A DNA stretch of 64,000 nt. It comes from Streptomyces pseudovenezuelae (GTDB lineage Bacteria; Actinomycetota; Actinomycetes; Streptomycetales; Streptomycetaceae). The number at the start of each line of letters is the position of its first letter. The stretch's first letter is position 1. Under the pieces are notes generated by a model that saw nothing but the letters and a program-made list of their open reading frames with translations, searched no databases and was not told the origin of the DNA. Below, one piece after another: positions 54,781 through 64,000 of the stretch. The stretch spans positions 62,001-126,000 of the forward strand of contig NZ_JARXVH010000014.1 of the NCBI RefSeq assembly GCF_029892565.1. Direction: 5' to 3'. Position numbers and translations under genes: made by a program.

Positions 54781-55973
54781 GACGAGGTTCCGACCGGAGT
54801 GGCGTGGTCGGCGGCGATGACGGCTTCGAGGTCCACGTAGTAGCGGCCCGAGGGCACCGGAGCGCCCAGCAGGACGCGTCGGGCGGTGTCGGTGACCAGG
54901 GCTCCGCCGAGCATGACGCCGCTGGCCAGTTGCGGCCAGCTCGACAAGGTCCGGCCGATCCGGCCGAGGGCGTCGGTCATCGCCGGGCTGAGACGGCTCG
55001 GGTCCACGATCCGCAGCAGGACGTCGAGTGCCCCGGCGCGGTCGAGACCGCGGACGTCGTGGGCGGTGAGCCCGTCGGCCCGGCCGTGGAAGAGGGGACG
55101 GTCGGGCTCCTCGTCGAAGCGTTCCACGTCCAGCAGGCCACGGTCGTTGGCGTCCATCAGGACCGGGATGCGCCGGGCGCGGGCGCACTCCCGGGCGGCG
55201 ACCTTCGCCCACAGGGTGTCGCACTCCTCGATGAGCAGGTCCAGCCCGGAACCGGAACCGGAACCGGAGCCGGGGCCCGAGTCAGGGCCCGTGCCGAAGA
55301 AGTCCTCGATGGTCTCCTCCGTCACGCCCCGGCGGTGGATCTCGATGTCGAGATAGGGGTCGATCTCGTACATCTGGCGTGCGCACAGGACCGTCTTCTC
55401 CACGCCGAGGTCGTGGACACCGGCGCGCAACCGGTTCAGGTTCGACAGGCTCAGTCGGTCGAGGTCCGCCAGGCGGAACGATCCTCCTACGCCCTCCATG
55501 GCACAGGTGAGCGCCGCACTGTTGCCGACGGACAGACCGAGCACACCGATACGGCGGCCGAGCAGCGCCTGCTGTTGTGTACGCGTGATCTTGTCCCGGT
55601 TGCGGTCGGTGCGGACCAGGCGGAACTCCTCGGCCGGCAGTACGTGGACCAGCCGTCCCGACCACGGATACCAGACCCAGGTGCCAAAGCGCCGACGGGG
55701 AACTCCCGCGCACGCATCGGTGACGGCCGCTGCCAGGCCCCGCGCGTCCAGCACCGCTCCCGGCGACAGACAGCGGACCAGTTCCTCCAGCTGATCGTCG
55801 ATGCGGTCATGGACTTCTCGTACGGCACCCGACTCCAGCAGCGCCGTCACCGCCGCCTCTCCCTCCGCGTCGGAGGAGTTGAACAGGACGGGCCGGAACG
55901 TGTCCTGCCCGCCCTGGACCTGCTCTGGGTACAACCGTGTGTGCTCGTATGCGGTGGTATCCGAAAGAATCAC
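54777..55973 (-). CDS. ThiF/MoeB (E1-like) adenylyltransferase, Rv1355c type without nitroreductase domain
   Basis: 398 aa. An N-terminal region of about 130 residues includes WVWYPWSGRLVHVLPAEEF, then RLVRTDRNRDKITRTQQQAL. The E1-like fold follows: RIGVLGLSVGNSAALTCAME (nucleotide loop), LADLDRLSLSNLNRL (Asp and Arg of the adenylation site) and LLIEECDTLWAKVAARECAR. The CxxC zinc pair is absent. A (GS)n linker sits near residue 235. The order matches the N-terminal two thirds of the Rv1355c family, whose nitroreductase domain is missing here. GTG start at 55973 has no strong RBS, so it is uncertain. Presumably activates a carboxylate as AMP ester. Confidence 0.82.
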   Translation of the reverse strand: MILSDTTAYEHTRLYPEQVQGGQDTFRPVLFNSSDAEGEAAVTALLESGAVREVHDRIDDQLEELVRCLSPGAVLDARGLAAAVTDACAGVPRRRFGTWVWYPWSGRLVHVLPAEEFRLVRTDRNRDKITRTQQQALLGRRIGVLGLSVGNSAALTCAMEGVGGSFRLADLDRLSLSNLNRLRAGVHDLGVEKTVLCARQMYEIDPYLDIEIHRRGVTEETIEDFFGTGPDSGPGSGSGSGSGLDLLIEECDTLWAKVAARECARARRIPVLMDANDRGLLDVERFDEEPDRPLFHGRADGLTAHDVRGLDRAGALDVLLRIVDPSRLSPAMTDALGRIGRTLSSWPQLASGVMLGGALVTDTARRVLLGAPVPSGRYYVDLEAVIAADHATPVGTSS

Positions 55974-56484
55974 GAGGCGGGAAGCTACCAGCCGAACGAT
56001 CTTGGAAAGCCCTTGTCACACGGGAGCGCGCATTCGAATTCATGCGCGACCTCTTCGCGCCCTCTCACCACTTCCGCACCCACGCACGCCCCGCCATCAG
56101 GACGATTGCCCCCGTCTCGGTTTCCGTCTCGGTTTCCGTCTCGTTCAGCCCCGTCCACGGGTGTACGGGCGAGACCTGACCCATCGACACAGTCGGAAGC
56201 GTGCGCCTGCCCGGACCCTCGCGAGAGGGTGCGCGGCCGGCGCTGGCAGGTCACTGCTTGGCCATCGACGAAGCCCGGCCGTCGGTTGGGTCCCGGACGA
56301 GTCTCCGGGCCGCCCCCGGACAGGCCAGGGATGCAACCATTCCCTGCGGAGCTGGAACCCCCGGAAGCCGGCCGCGCGTTGAAGACCATAGCCGCGGGCA
56401 CTGACACGGGCTCCGGGTGGACCCACTCGACGCGGTCGCGATTGCCGTACAGGTCCCGTAGTGCTCGACACGGTCGTCGCGGGT
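55974..56484. other. 511-nt region without recognisable gene, with a 12-bp tandem repeat
   Basis: The unit CCGTCTCGGTTT is repeated 2.7 times at 56112-56143. Frames across this stretch lack coding bias and RBS. The promoter of the ThiF-GNAT operon should lie near its left edge; AATTCGAATTC-like AT-rich bases occur near 56033. Confidence 0.5.
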
Positions 56485-56712
56485 TCATCCGGCCGTCTGG
56501 CCGGCTCTCGGGCGGGATCTCCACTCGCGGCGCAGGACGAAGGCCCTCAGGACCGCGACGGCGAGGAACGCGAGGCCGAACGCGGCCCTTGGCCACTCTC
56601 CGACCATGAAGAACCAGTAGAGGGCGAGGCCGGCGAAGAAGAGGCAGACGGAGATGACGAGAGGTTCGCGGGTCCAGAACGGCAGGACTCGGAGAATCAA
56701 GTTGATCAACAT
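56485..56712 (-). CDS. Small two-span membrane protein
   Basis: 75 aa from the ATG at 56712 (MLINLILRVLPFWTREPLVI). Two adjacent hydrophobic segments (LVISVCLFFAGLALYWFFMV; AAFGLAFLAVAVLRAFVLRR) end in an Arg-rich tail. Weak RBS; a start 72 nt upstream would add an unrelated Cys/His-rich piece. No family recognised. Confidence 0.55.
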   Translation of the reverse strand: MLINLILRVLPFWTREPLVISVCLFFAGLALYWFFMVGEWPRAAFGLAFLAVAVLRAFVLRREWRSRPRAGQTAG

Positions 56713-56779
56713 CGGGTCAGTCGAGCAGGAGCACGTGTGTTGGTGCAATGCCTGCGCCGATCGTGCTGCCAGATCGTTC

Positions 56780-56861
56780 GGCACTCGACACCTGGCACTC
56801 GGCCTTCAGCCCTCGGCACTCCACACCCCGCCCTCGGCCCTCAGCCTTCAGCTCTCGGCCG
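56780..56861. repeat. Degenerate CTCGGC/CAGCCCTC repeat after the LAL gene
   Basis: Imperfect copies of CTCGGCCTTCAGC and CCCTCGGCACTC follow one another without a strict period, directly downstream of the first LAL-regulator stop. Pyrimidine-rich on the plus strand. Confidence 0.6.
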
Positions 56862-59748
56862 TCAACCCTCAAGCTCCCCCGCCAGCCCCGTGAGCGCGTC
56901 CCGCAACCCCGCCCTCGACGTGATGTTCAGCTTGGGGTAGGCGTTTCGCAGGTGGGCCGCGACCGTCCTCGGGGACAGGAAAAGCTGGGCCGCTATCTGT
57001 TTGTTCGTCAGGCCCGTCGCCGCCAGTTGGGCTGTGTGCCATTCCTGGGGGGTCAGGGGGGAAGGGCGGGTTTCCGTCGGGTCGGTCGGGCGGGTTTGCA
57101 GGCCCGTTGCTCGGAGTTCGTTCGCCGCTCGGGTGGTCCAGGGGGTCGCGCCCAGGCGTTCGAAGGTGGCCAGGGCGGCCGTGAGGTGGGGGCGGGCCGC
57201 GACGCTCGCTCGGGCCCGGCGGAGGCGTTCGCCGTAGGCGAGGTGGATGCGGGCGAGGTCGAAGGGCCAGCACTCGGCGTTGTGGGTGGCGAGGGCGCGT
57301 TCGAAGAGGTCTCGGTCGACGGAGTGTTGGTCGGCTATGGCCGCCGCGCCGTCCGTGATCATCGCCAGGCGTGGGGAGATCGCGGGGATGTCGAGGGCGC
57401 GGACCGCTTCCAAGTGGGCGGCGGCTTCCGCGTGGTGGCCGCTGTGCGCCGCGGCCTCGACGAAGTCCCAGAGGAGCCACAGGTCGTGGGGGGAGGTCAG
57501 GCGGCCGGCCTCGGTGACCGACGCCAAGTGGTGGTACGCGACGTCGAAGTCCGTGTTGCCCAGGGCCGACAGGGCCTTGATGTGGGCGGAGTAGGTGCGC
57601 AGGGTGCCCAGGCCGCGCGGGTTTCCCCACGAGACGAGGGTGTCGGCGACCGTGCGCGCGGTCTTGTCGTCGCCTCGGGCGGCGGCCAGCAGGCCCTGCA
57701 TGAAGCGGCCCGGCCACGCCTGGAGGCGGTAGTTGTACGTCGTGCACCAGCCCAGGCCCTCGTTGGCGAGGTCGTGGACGTCGTCCCACTGGCCGGTGGC
57801 GTAGGCGTCGTTGGCCAGGAGGAAGAGGGCCTCGATCGCCAGGGTGACGGCTCCGCCGCCGCGGCCGTCGTCGACGACGCGCCGGAGTGAACTGCGGCTG
57901 CCCGGCAGGCGGTCGACGTAGGCGCCGGCGGCGGCCGTACGGACGATGCAGGTGGGGTCCGTTTCGCGGTGGAGGCCGGCGATCAGTTCGTCGAGGCGGG
58001 GCAGCACGGGCAGCGCAGTGTGGGCCGGGTCGCCGAAAGTGGCGCGCAGGATGGGGAGTTGGGGGTCCGGAGTGTTCGGGTGGAGGCGGGTCAGCGCGGT
58101 GTCGAGGGAGTGCCATACGTCCGGTCGGCCGCTGAAGAAGCAGACCCTGAGCAGGGTGTGCAGTGCCTCGCGGAGCATGGCGTCGTCGTCGCCCTGGGGC
58201 AGGACGGCGTGGTTGTCGATCGCGTTGACCAGGAGCCGCTGGGCGGTGTCCACGTCGCCTTCGCCGTTGAGGAGTTGGCTGGCCGCGGCGACGGCGGCCG
58301 GGAGGGACGTGGTGGCCCGGGAGTCCGCGCCGGTGGCGTTGTCGAGGAGGTCGCGCACGTTGCGCAGATCGCCGGTGACGTTGGCGCCCAGGCAGGCCGC
58401 TTCGGCCAGCCGTCGCCCCTTGCCCGCCCCGGTGGCGCTCAACTCCGAGGCGCGCAGCAGGGCGTTGATGGCTCCGACGGCGTCACCGCGGCGCAGGGTG
58501 CCGTAGGCGAGTTCGTGCAGGAGGACGGCCACCTGCTCGTCCGGACCGACCGCCGCGTCGGCCAGGTGCAGGGCCCGGCGTTCGGAACCGGCCGGGAACT
58601 CCTCGGCGAGCACCTGATGGGCCCATCGGCGCTCGGCGCTGGTCGACAGTTCCATGACGGCGGACCGGGTGAGCGGGTGACGGAAGACCAACTGGCCTGT
58701 CTGTACGTCGACTTGTACGAGGCCGGTCCGTTCGGCGGGGCACAGTCCGGGCTGGGCGTCGGGGGTCGCCATCGCGCGCCGCAGGGTGCGCAGGTCACCC
58801 GAGCCGTCCAGGACCGCCAGCAGGAGCAGTTTGCGGGTGCCGGCCGGGAGGGCGCTGACGCCTTCGCAGTAGATCCGCTTGAGCCGCTCCGTCAGGGGGA
58901 GGACGGCCGGCAGTGTGCGCCGCTCGGTCTGCTGCGGTCGGTTGCGTGCTGAGCAGTTCGAGCAGGGCCAGCGGGTTGCCGCAGGCCTCCGCGACCAGGC
59001 GCCGGCGGACTCGGGGGGCCAGGGCGGGGAATCGTTCCGCCACCAACGCGGTCGCCGCGCTGCCGTCCAGGGGCTGGATCTCGTGCGTGGCCATTCCGGT
59101 GCCGCTCAGGAGGGACTCGTCGCCGGACCGGGACGCGGCCAGCAGGGCGATGGATCCGGCGCGCACGTAACGGGAGACGATCCCCAGCACCATCGCGCTG
59201 GGCCGGTCCAGCCAGGCAGCGTCGTCGATGATCAGAGCCAACGGCCTTGCCCTGGTGGCGGTTTGGGAGAGTACGGCGTGTACGGCACTGGCGATGGCGA
59301 TGAACTCGACCGGCTGCCCCTCGGACAGTCCGAGCACGGCCTGGAGGGTCGCCGCCTGCCGGGAGGGCAGGGCCGCGATCTCCTCGGACAGCGGCTGCAG
59401 CATCTGGTGCAGCCCCGCGAAGCTGACGGTCCGGTCGAACTGCGAGCCGGTGACCCGCAGCACCCGGAAGCCGGCCTCGGCCGCCCGCTGCGCCGCCACG
59501 TCGAGCAGCGCGGTCTTGCCCACCCCGGCCGCTCCGGTCAGCATCAGCGCGGCGCCCCGGTCGACGGCAGCGGTGAGCAGGGAGTGGACGATCCGCAGCT
59601 CCGTCGAGCGGCCCACGAGGCGGAAGGCACCCTGCGCGTCCGCCGGAGAGGGCGCGCCCGTCACCGTATCGCTGCCGGTCCGAAGGTCCGGCGGTGAGAG
59701 GAACAGCCACTTGTCCTGTCCGGCCAAGCGGGAAATCGTGCGGCTCAT
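56862..59748 (-). pseudogene. LAL-type LuxR regulator 1, split by a frameshift
   Basis: The gene starts at ATG 59748 (MSRTISRLAGQDKWLFLSPP; GGGGAG upstream). The first frame (59748 to about 58900) holds the ATPase: LMLTGAAGVGKTALLDVAAQ (Walker A) and LALIIDDAAWLDRPSAMVLG (Walker B). After CGNPLALLELLSTQPTAADR it loses sense. The homology resumes in the next frame as LTERLKRIYCEGVSALPAGT and runs, via helical repeats, to the C-terminal LuxR HTH (LTPQEWHTAQLAATGLTNKQ, IAAQLFLSPRTVAAHLRNAY). A five-C run (58895-58899) is the likely slip site. Total about 960 codons, normal for the family. Could be a real mutation or an assembly error. Confidence 0.85.
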
Positions 59749-60017
59749 CCTGCACTCCCCCTGTGTTCTGGGTAGGGCGCCACCATGTGATGCGCTGCCG
59801 TGGGTGGACAGCCGAACGGGGCGGCTCGCCCCGGGCTTCACCTGCTGATCGTCAACGGGACGCCGCCGGGTTCCGGCTGTCCGCGACCGGTGCTCCGGTC
59901 TCCGTCGTCCGGCGTGTGGTCACACCGTCAGTCTGGGGTGGCGGTGTGCTCGGCGGCTTCTGTCAGACGACCTGACTTGCCCTCTCAGGCCGTCATCGGG
60001 CCGGAAGAACTGCCCGT

Positions 60018-61417
60018 TCAGGCGACGACGTCCCGCAGTTGGAAGCGTGAGGTGACGCCGAGCTTGGGGAACGCCCGGTTGAGGTGGAATCCCACAGTCC
60101 GCGGCGAGAGGAACAGCCGGGCCGCGATCTCCTTGTTCGACAGCCCCTGCGCGGCGAGTTGGACGATGGCCAGTTGCTGCGGGGTGAGTTCCATGGTCGC
60201 GTCGGGGCGCCGCCCCTCGGCGGTGTCGACGCCGGTGGCCCGCAACTCCGCCGCCGTGCGGGTGGTCCAGGGCACCGCACCGAGCCCCTGGAAGAGTTCC
60301 AGCGCCTCGCCCAACGGCGCCCGGGCGTCGGCCGGTCGCTGCCGGCGCCGTAGCCACTCCCCCAAGTCGGCCAGCGCTAGGGCGCGTTCGAAGGGCCACT
60401 GGTCGCCGTCGGGGTTGGCGGCCGCCTCGCGGAGCAGCTCTTCGGTGCGCGTGGCGTCGTCGGCGAGCAGACCCTGGGCTCGGCACAGGATGAGACGCAG
60501 CCGCAGCGAGATCTTGGCGGGCAGGTGCCGCATCGCCGTGTCGAGCGTGACCCGCGCCTCCTCGGACCGGCCGGTGCGTACGGCGCCGGCCGCGAGGTCG
60601 CCGAGGCCGTGGAAGGAGCTGTGGAAGTGCACGGGGCTGCCGTCGTGGTGGAAGTACCGGCTGAGGTGGAAGTACGCGGCCTCGTGATCGCCTTCCGCCA
60701 GTGCGGCCAGCGCGCTCGCCTGGCGGGCGCGCACGTCGAAGGTGCGGGTGCCGCGCAGGTCGTAGTCGCGGACGGCGTCGGCGAGCGTCTGCTTGGCCCG
60801 CTCGCTGTCCCCGCGCACGGCGGCGAGCGCGCTGGCGAGGATGTGGTTGCTGACGGTGGCGAGCTCCATCCCGCCGACGGCGGACGCCGCCCGGTCGGAC
60901 TCGCTCAGGCTGGCGAGGGCGGCGGGCCAGCGGCCGACCTCGAAGAGGGCGAGCGCGTGCGCCGAGGCCACGGTGGCGTTCGCGCCGGCGGTGGAGGCCT
61001 GGCGGTAGATCTCCAGCATGGTGCCGAGCAGGTGTACGGCCATCTCGGTCTCGTCCAGCGCCCACGCGGCGGCGCCGAGCGCGGCCCAGGCCATGAGCGA
61101 CTGATCCTCGCCGGCCAGGGTCTTGTGCCAGGGGTGCAGAAGTGCGTCGAGTCCGCTGAAGGCGAGCCCGGCCTCCTCGGGTCGGCCGAGCACCCAACGG
61201 GCCTGCCCGCCCTGGTCCTTGACCTTCTTGGCCCCGGCCTCCAGGAGCGAGGTCTTGCCGATGCCGGGCTCGCCCACGAGCAGCAGCGTGCGCTCGATCG
61301 CCCCGCCCTCGGGCCCCAGGCGTCGATCGAGGTCTCCCCGTGCAGCCGGTCGAAGAGGCCGTCGATGGCGTTCAGTGACTGCTCCCGGCCGAACAGCCCC
61401 GGCGGAATCGATGTCAT
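60018..61417 (-). pseudogene. LAL-type LuxR regulator 2, frameshifted and lacking most of the ATPase domain
   Basis: Begins at ATG 61417 (MTSIPPGLFGREQSLNAIDG; GGGAGG upstream). Near 61310-61325 the frame breaks at a GGGGCCCGAGGGCGGGG tract. Sense resumes as AIERTLLLVGEPGIGKTSLL (Walker A). Soon after, at LAFSGLDALLHPWHKTLAGE, it jumps into the helical-repeat region, so Walker B and several hundred residues usual for the family are absent. The C-terminal HTH is intact (LTPQQLAIVQLAAQGLSNKE, IAARLFLSPRTVGFHLNRAF). About 466 codons versus about 900. A downstream start could still express an HTH protein. Confidence 0.8.
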
Positions 61418-61579
61418 CGGGCCCTCCCGCACCTCGCTGCTGGAGCGGCCAACCCTAGCCCGCTTCCTATAGGAAACGACTGTGTTCGGATGATCATCGA
61501 CATGACGAAGGAGTGACATCGAGCGACATCTGCGCCGGGATCAACGGGCGGCGGCGGAGGCCCAGTTGGAAGAGGCGCG

Positions 61580-62683
61580 TCAGGCCGATCGCTTGCGGGG
61601 CGTCGCCTTCTTCGCAGCGCTCTTCGCCGCCGTCGTGCTCTTGACCGCCGTCGTGGTCTTGGCCGCTGTCGCCCTCTTCGCCGACGTGGTCTTCTTCGCC
61701 GCCGCCTTCTTCGTCCCCTGTGCCGACTTCGCCGTCGACTTCTTGGCGGACGCCGTCGTCTTCTTCGCGGCCGTCTTCTTCGTCGCCGTGGACGTCGACT
61801 TCTTGCCGGTCGTCCGCTTCGGCGCCGTACGCGCCGACTTGCGCTGCGGAAGCCGCCGGACCTCGGCCTCTTCCGGCGCCGCCTCCTCCCCGGCCGTCGC
61901 CCCCTCGCCCCGGGACTCCTGCGCCGCCCGCACGCTCTTCTCCAGGGCCGCCATCAGGTCCAACACCTTGCCGCCGGACGCCGGTTGTGGGGCGTCGGGG
62001 ATCGACTCGCCCGCCGCCTTGGCCGCGATGACCTCCTCCAGCGCCTCGCGGTACTCGTCGTGGAGGTCGGAGAGCTCGACCTCGCCGAGCGTGTCCATCA
62101 GGGCGTCGGCCAGGTCGAGTTCCTTGGGGTTGACGGTGACGTCGACGTCCGGGGCGACTCCCGAAGGGGCGCGGACCTCGTCCGGCCAGAGCAGGCCGTG
62201 CATGGCGATCGCCTCGTCCACGACCCGCAGCATGCCCAGGCGTTCCCGGCCGCGCAGGGCGTACTTGGCGATCGCGACCTTGTTGCTGCGCTTCAGTGCC
62301 TCGCGCAGCAGGGTGTACGGCTTCGCCGCGGGGGCGCCGCCCGCCGCGAGGTAGTACGCCGCGTCCATCTGGAGCGGGTCGATCCGGTCGGCCGGGACGA
62401 AGGCCACGATCTCGATCGTCCTGGCCGTGGGCAGCGGGAGGTGGGACAGGTCGTCGTCCGTGATCGGGATGATCGAGCCGTCCGCGTCCTCGTACCCCTT
62501 GCCGATCTCGGCGGAGGTCACCTCGCGGTCCTCCAGATCGCAGAACTTGCGGTACCGGATGCGGCCGCCGTCCTCGGTGTGGATCTGGCGGAAGGAGATC
62601 GAGTGGCTCTCGGTGGCGTTCACCAGCTTGATCGGGATGCTGACCAGGCCGAACGAGATGGCGCCGTTCCATATGGATCTCAC
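61580..62683 (-). CDS. ku: Ku protein, non-homologous end joining
   Basis: 367 aa from GTG at 62683 (MRSIWNGAISFGLVSIPIKL), the family start; GAAAGG lies upstream. The Ku core runs to about residue 255 (SISFRQIHTEDGGRIRYRKF; RERLGMLRVVDEAIAMHGLL; NPKELDLADALMDTL). A 100-residue tail of Lys/Ala/Thr repeats (KKTAAKKTT type) resembles histone H1-like tails known from some Streptomyces Ku proteins and probably binds DNA. Ku binds DNA ends and recruits LigD. Divergent from the LigD polymerase gene with 63 nt between starts. Confidence 0.96.
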   Translation of the reverse strand: MRSIWNGAISFGLVSIPIKLVNATESHSISFRQIHTEDGGRIRYRKFCDLEDREVTSAEIGKGYEDADGSIIPITDDDLSHLPLPTARTIEIVAFVPADRIDPLQMDAAYYLAAGGAPAAKPYTLLREALKRSNKVAIAKYALRGRERLGMLRVVDEAIAMHGLLWPDEVRAPSGVAPDVDVTVNPKELDLADALMDTLGEVELSDLHDEYREALEEVIAAKAAGESIPDAPQPASGGKVLDLMAALEKSVRAAQESRGEGATAGEEAAPEEAEVRRLPQRKSARTAPKRTTGKKSTSTATKKTAAKKTTASAKKSTAKSAQGTKKAAAKKTTSAKRATAAKTTTAVKSTTAAKSAAKKATPRKRSA

Positions 62684-62746
62684 GTGCAGCACCCTTTCGG
62701 TCGGTTTTACTCCGGTACCAGGCTAATTGCATGAGATTCTCATCGT

Positions 62747-63628
62747 ATGACGCCCATCACAGAGGTGGAGGGGAGACGGCTCGCGCTCAGCAATCTGGAG
62801 AAGGTGCTGTATCCGGCGACCGGCTTCACCAAGGGCGAGGTGCTGCACTACTACGCCACCACCGCCGCCGCGCTCCTCCCCCATCTGCGGGACCGGCCCG
62901 TCTCCTTCCTGCGGTATCCCGACGGGCCGGACGGGCAGGTGTTCTTCACCAAGAACGTTCCGCCGGGTACGCCCGAGTGGGTCACCACCGCCGAGGTGCC
63001 GCGGTCGGAGGGGCCGGCGCGGATGGTTCTCGTACAGGATCTGGCGAGCCTGATGTGGGCCGCCAATCTCGTCACCGAGTTCCACACGCCCCAGTGGGTG
63101 ATCGGCGCCCCCGGGGAGGCCGACCGGATCGTCTTCGATCTCGATCCGGGGGCGCCCGCCACGATCGTCGACTGCTGCGAGGTCGCGCTGTGGCTGCGCG
63201 AGCGGCTCGCGGCGGACGGCATCGACGCCCACGCCAAGACCTCGGGCGCGAAGGGGCTGCACCTGCTGGCCGCGCTGCGTCCGGTCCCGTCCGAGCAGGT
63301 CAGCGAGTACGCCAAACAGCTCGCCGTCGAGGCCGAGCGGGCCCTGCCCCGGCTCGTCGTGCACCGGATGACGCGGAGCCTGCGGCCGGGAAAGGTGTTC
63401 GTCGACTGGAGCCAGAACGCGGCCCGCAAGACGACCGCCACCCCCTACACCCTGCGCGCCCGCCCCGAGCCCACCGTCTCCACGCCGGTGACGTGGGCCG
63501 AGGTCGAGGAGTGCGGGGCGCCGGACCGGCTGGCCTTCCGGGCCGCGGACATCGCCCCGCGCCTTGAGGAGTACGGCGACCTGCTCGCCCCGCTCACCGA
63601 ACCGGGCAGCGCCGGTTCACTGCCGTGA
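62747..63628 (+). CDS. LigD-type polymerase/primase domain protein (NHEJ)
   Basis: 293 aa, stand-alone POL domain. VEGRRLALSNLEKVLYPATG is the family start, followed by SFLRYPDGPDGQVFFTKNVP. The catalytic carboxylates lie in RIVFDLDPGAPATIVDC, and the nucleotide-binding region is AHAKTSGAKGLHLLAALRPV; VFVDWSQNAARKTTATPYTL completes it. It adds (ribo)nucleotides at broken ends before ligation. No ligase or nuclease domain, so a separate ligase must act with it. Shares a short divergent promoter region with ku. Confidence 0.94.
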   Translation: MTPITEVEGRRLALSNLEKVLYPATGFTKGEVLHYYATTAAALLPHLRDRPVSFLRYPDGPDGQVFFTKNVPPGTPEWVTTAEVPRSEGPARMVLVQDLASLMWAANLVTEFHTPQWVIGAPGEADRIVFDLDPGAPATIVDCCEVALWLRERLAADGIDAHAKTSGAKGLHLLAALRPVPSEQVSEYAKQLAVEAERALPRLVVHRMTRSLRPGKVFVDWSQNAARKTTATPYTLRARPEPTVSTPVTWAEVEECGAPDRLAFRAADIAPRLEEYGDLLAPLTEPGSAGSLP

Positions 63629-63686
63629 GCCGAACGGGATCAGGGCGCCCCGACCTCGTACCCGTGCCCCTCGCGCCCGTAGCCCT

Positions 63687-64000
63687 TCACACCCGCGCCC
63701 ACGTCCCCCGGTCCCGTGCCATCGCGTGCAGTGCCTCCACGTCCGCCGGTTTGAGTACTCCGCCGAGGCGGGAGAGGCCCGAGAGGTCGGTGTCCTGGAG
63801 GATGCGGACCTCTCGGAGCGGCGCGGTGACCGAGAGGTCGGCGGGGCCGGCGAGGGCCAGTACCGGATGGACCTCGGCCGTGAGCGCGTACGAGGCGCGG
63901 GCGGCGTCGGCCCGGACGCGGCGCAGCAGCGGCTGGGGTTCGCGGCGGCCCAGCGCGACCATCGGGTCGGCGACCGTCACCCGCTGCTTGCGCGCGTACA
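63687..64000 (-). CDS. C-terminal part of an unidentified protein, cut by the window edge
   Basis: The frame is open from the right edge (YARKQRVTVADPMVALGRRE) to the stop at 63687. It has about 103 codons with strong coding bias, ending ALHAMARDRGTWARV. An in-frame GTG at 63980 exists, but sequence before it looks coding, so the gene most likely continues beyond the window. Segments such as SYALTAEVHPVLALAGPADL do not match a family I know. Confidence 0.6.
   Translation of the reverse strand, partial: YARKQRVTVADPMVALGRREPQPLLRRVRADAARASYALTAEVHPVLALAGPADLSVTAPLREVRILQDTDLSGLSRLGGVLKPADVEALHAMARDRGTWARV

Noticed and set aside
55985..56596. 203-codon minus-strand frame between the ThiF gene and the small membrane protein
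   Set aside because: Contains the 12-bp tandem repeat, has poor third-position bias, no RBS and no family; treated as non-coding.
56862..61417. The two LAL regulators as markers of a biosynthetic gene cluster
   Set aside because: No polyketide, peptide or terpene biosynthetic genes flank them; Ku/LigD and small unknown genes do.

Overview
The window is very GC-rich with strong G/C bias at third codon positions. It carries the Streptomyces-type polarisome/cytoskeleton pair scy-filP, an SCO5389-type protein, the actinobacterial mismatch endonuclease NucS and a secreted CBM2-FnIII-GH18 chitinase. This is chromosomal Streptomyces DNA (species not determinable here), matching the core region around SCO5310-SCO5397 of S. 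coelicolor as I remember it.

Layout. 1-9.2 kb: end of scy, filP, a TetR/MFS efflux pair with visible operators, and two paralogous ABC-2 ATPase/permease cassettes. 9.2-15.4 kb: small conserved protein, flavin-dependent monooxygenase, SCO5389-like protein, nucS, a large membrane-anchored ATPase-like protein with an altered P-loop, and a STAS protein. 15.6-24.4 kb: 3-hydroxybutyryl-CoA dehydrogenase, TetR plus DrrAB-like ABC pair, PduO-type cobalamin adenosyltransferase, a membrane protein, a DesKR-like two-component pair, the chitinase with its direct-repeat promoter, and a DUF2550 protein. 24.5-49.5 kb is one long minus-strand housekeeping block. Read in transcription order it is (argS relic)-lysA-hom-thrC-thrB-rho-LCP-rpmE-prfA-prmC-tsaC-PTP-glyA-rfe-atpI-atpBEFHAGDC-DUF2550. 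It combines Lys/Thr biosynthesis, transcription and translation termination, tRNA t6A modification, cell-wall lipid carrier chemistry and F1Fo ATP synthase. Its order matches the Mycobacterium tuberculosis block Rv1292-Rv1312, with PduO (Rv1314c) and NucS (Rv1321) counterparts further on.

49.7-56.8 kb is an accessory stretch around a tRNA-Arg(CCG) gene. It holds an orphan response regulator, a membrane protein, a decayed tyrosine integrase, gene fragments, an FkbM methyltransferase, and a two-gene operon of an Rv1355c-like ThiF/E1 enzyme with a GNAT acetyltransferase. 56.8-61.4 kb holds two LAL-type (large LuxR) regulators, both broken by frameshifts and one also lacking most of its ATPase domain. 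61.5-63.6 kb is a divergent Ku/LigD-polymerase NHEJ pair. The window ends inside an unidentified gene.

Most of the window is well-understood core genome. The less ordinary items are the ArgRS relic without a catalytic core, the LMW-phosphatase homologue whose nucleophilic Cys is Ser, the Arg-substituted P-loop ATPase, the ThiF-GNAT pair, strong hairpins between atpD and atpC, and concentrated gene decay next to the tRNA-Arg. I found no CRISPR array, rRNA, intact mobile element or convincing new defence system.
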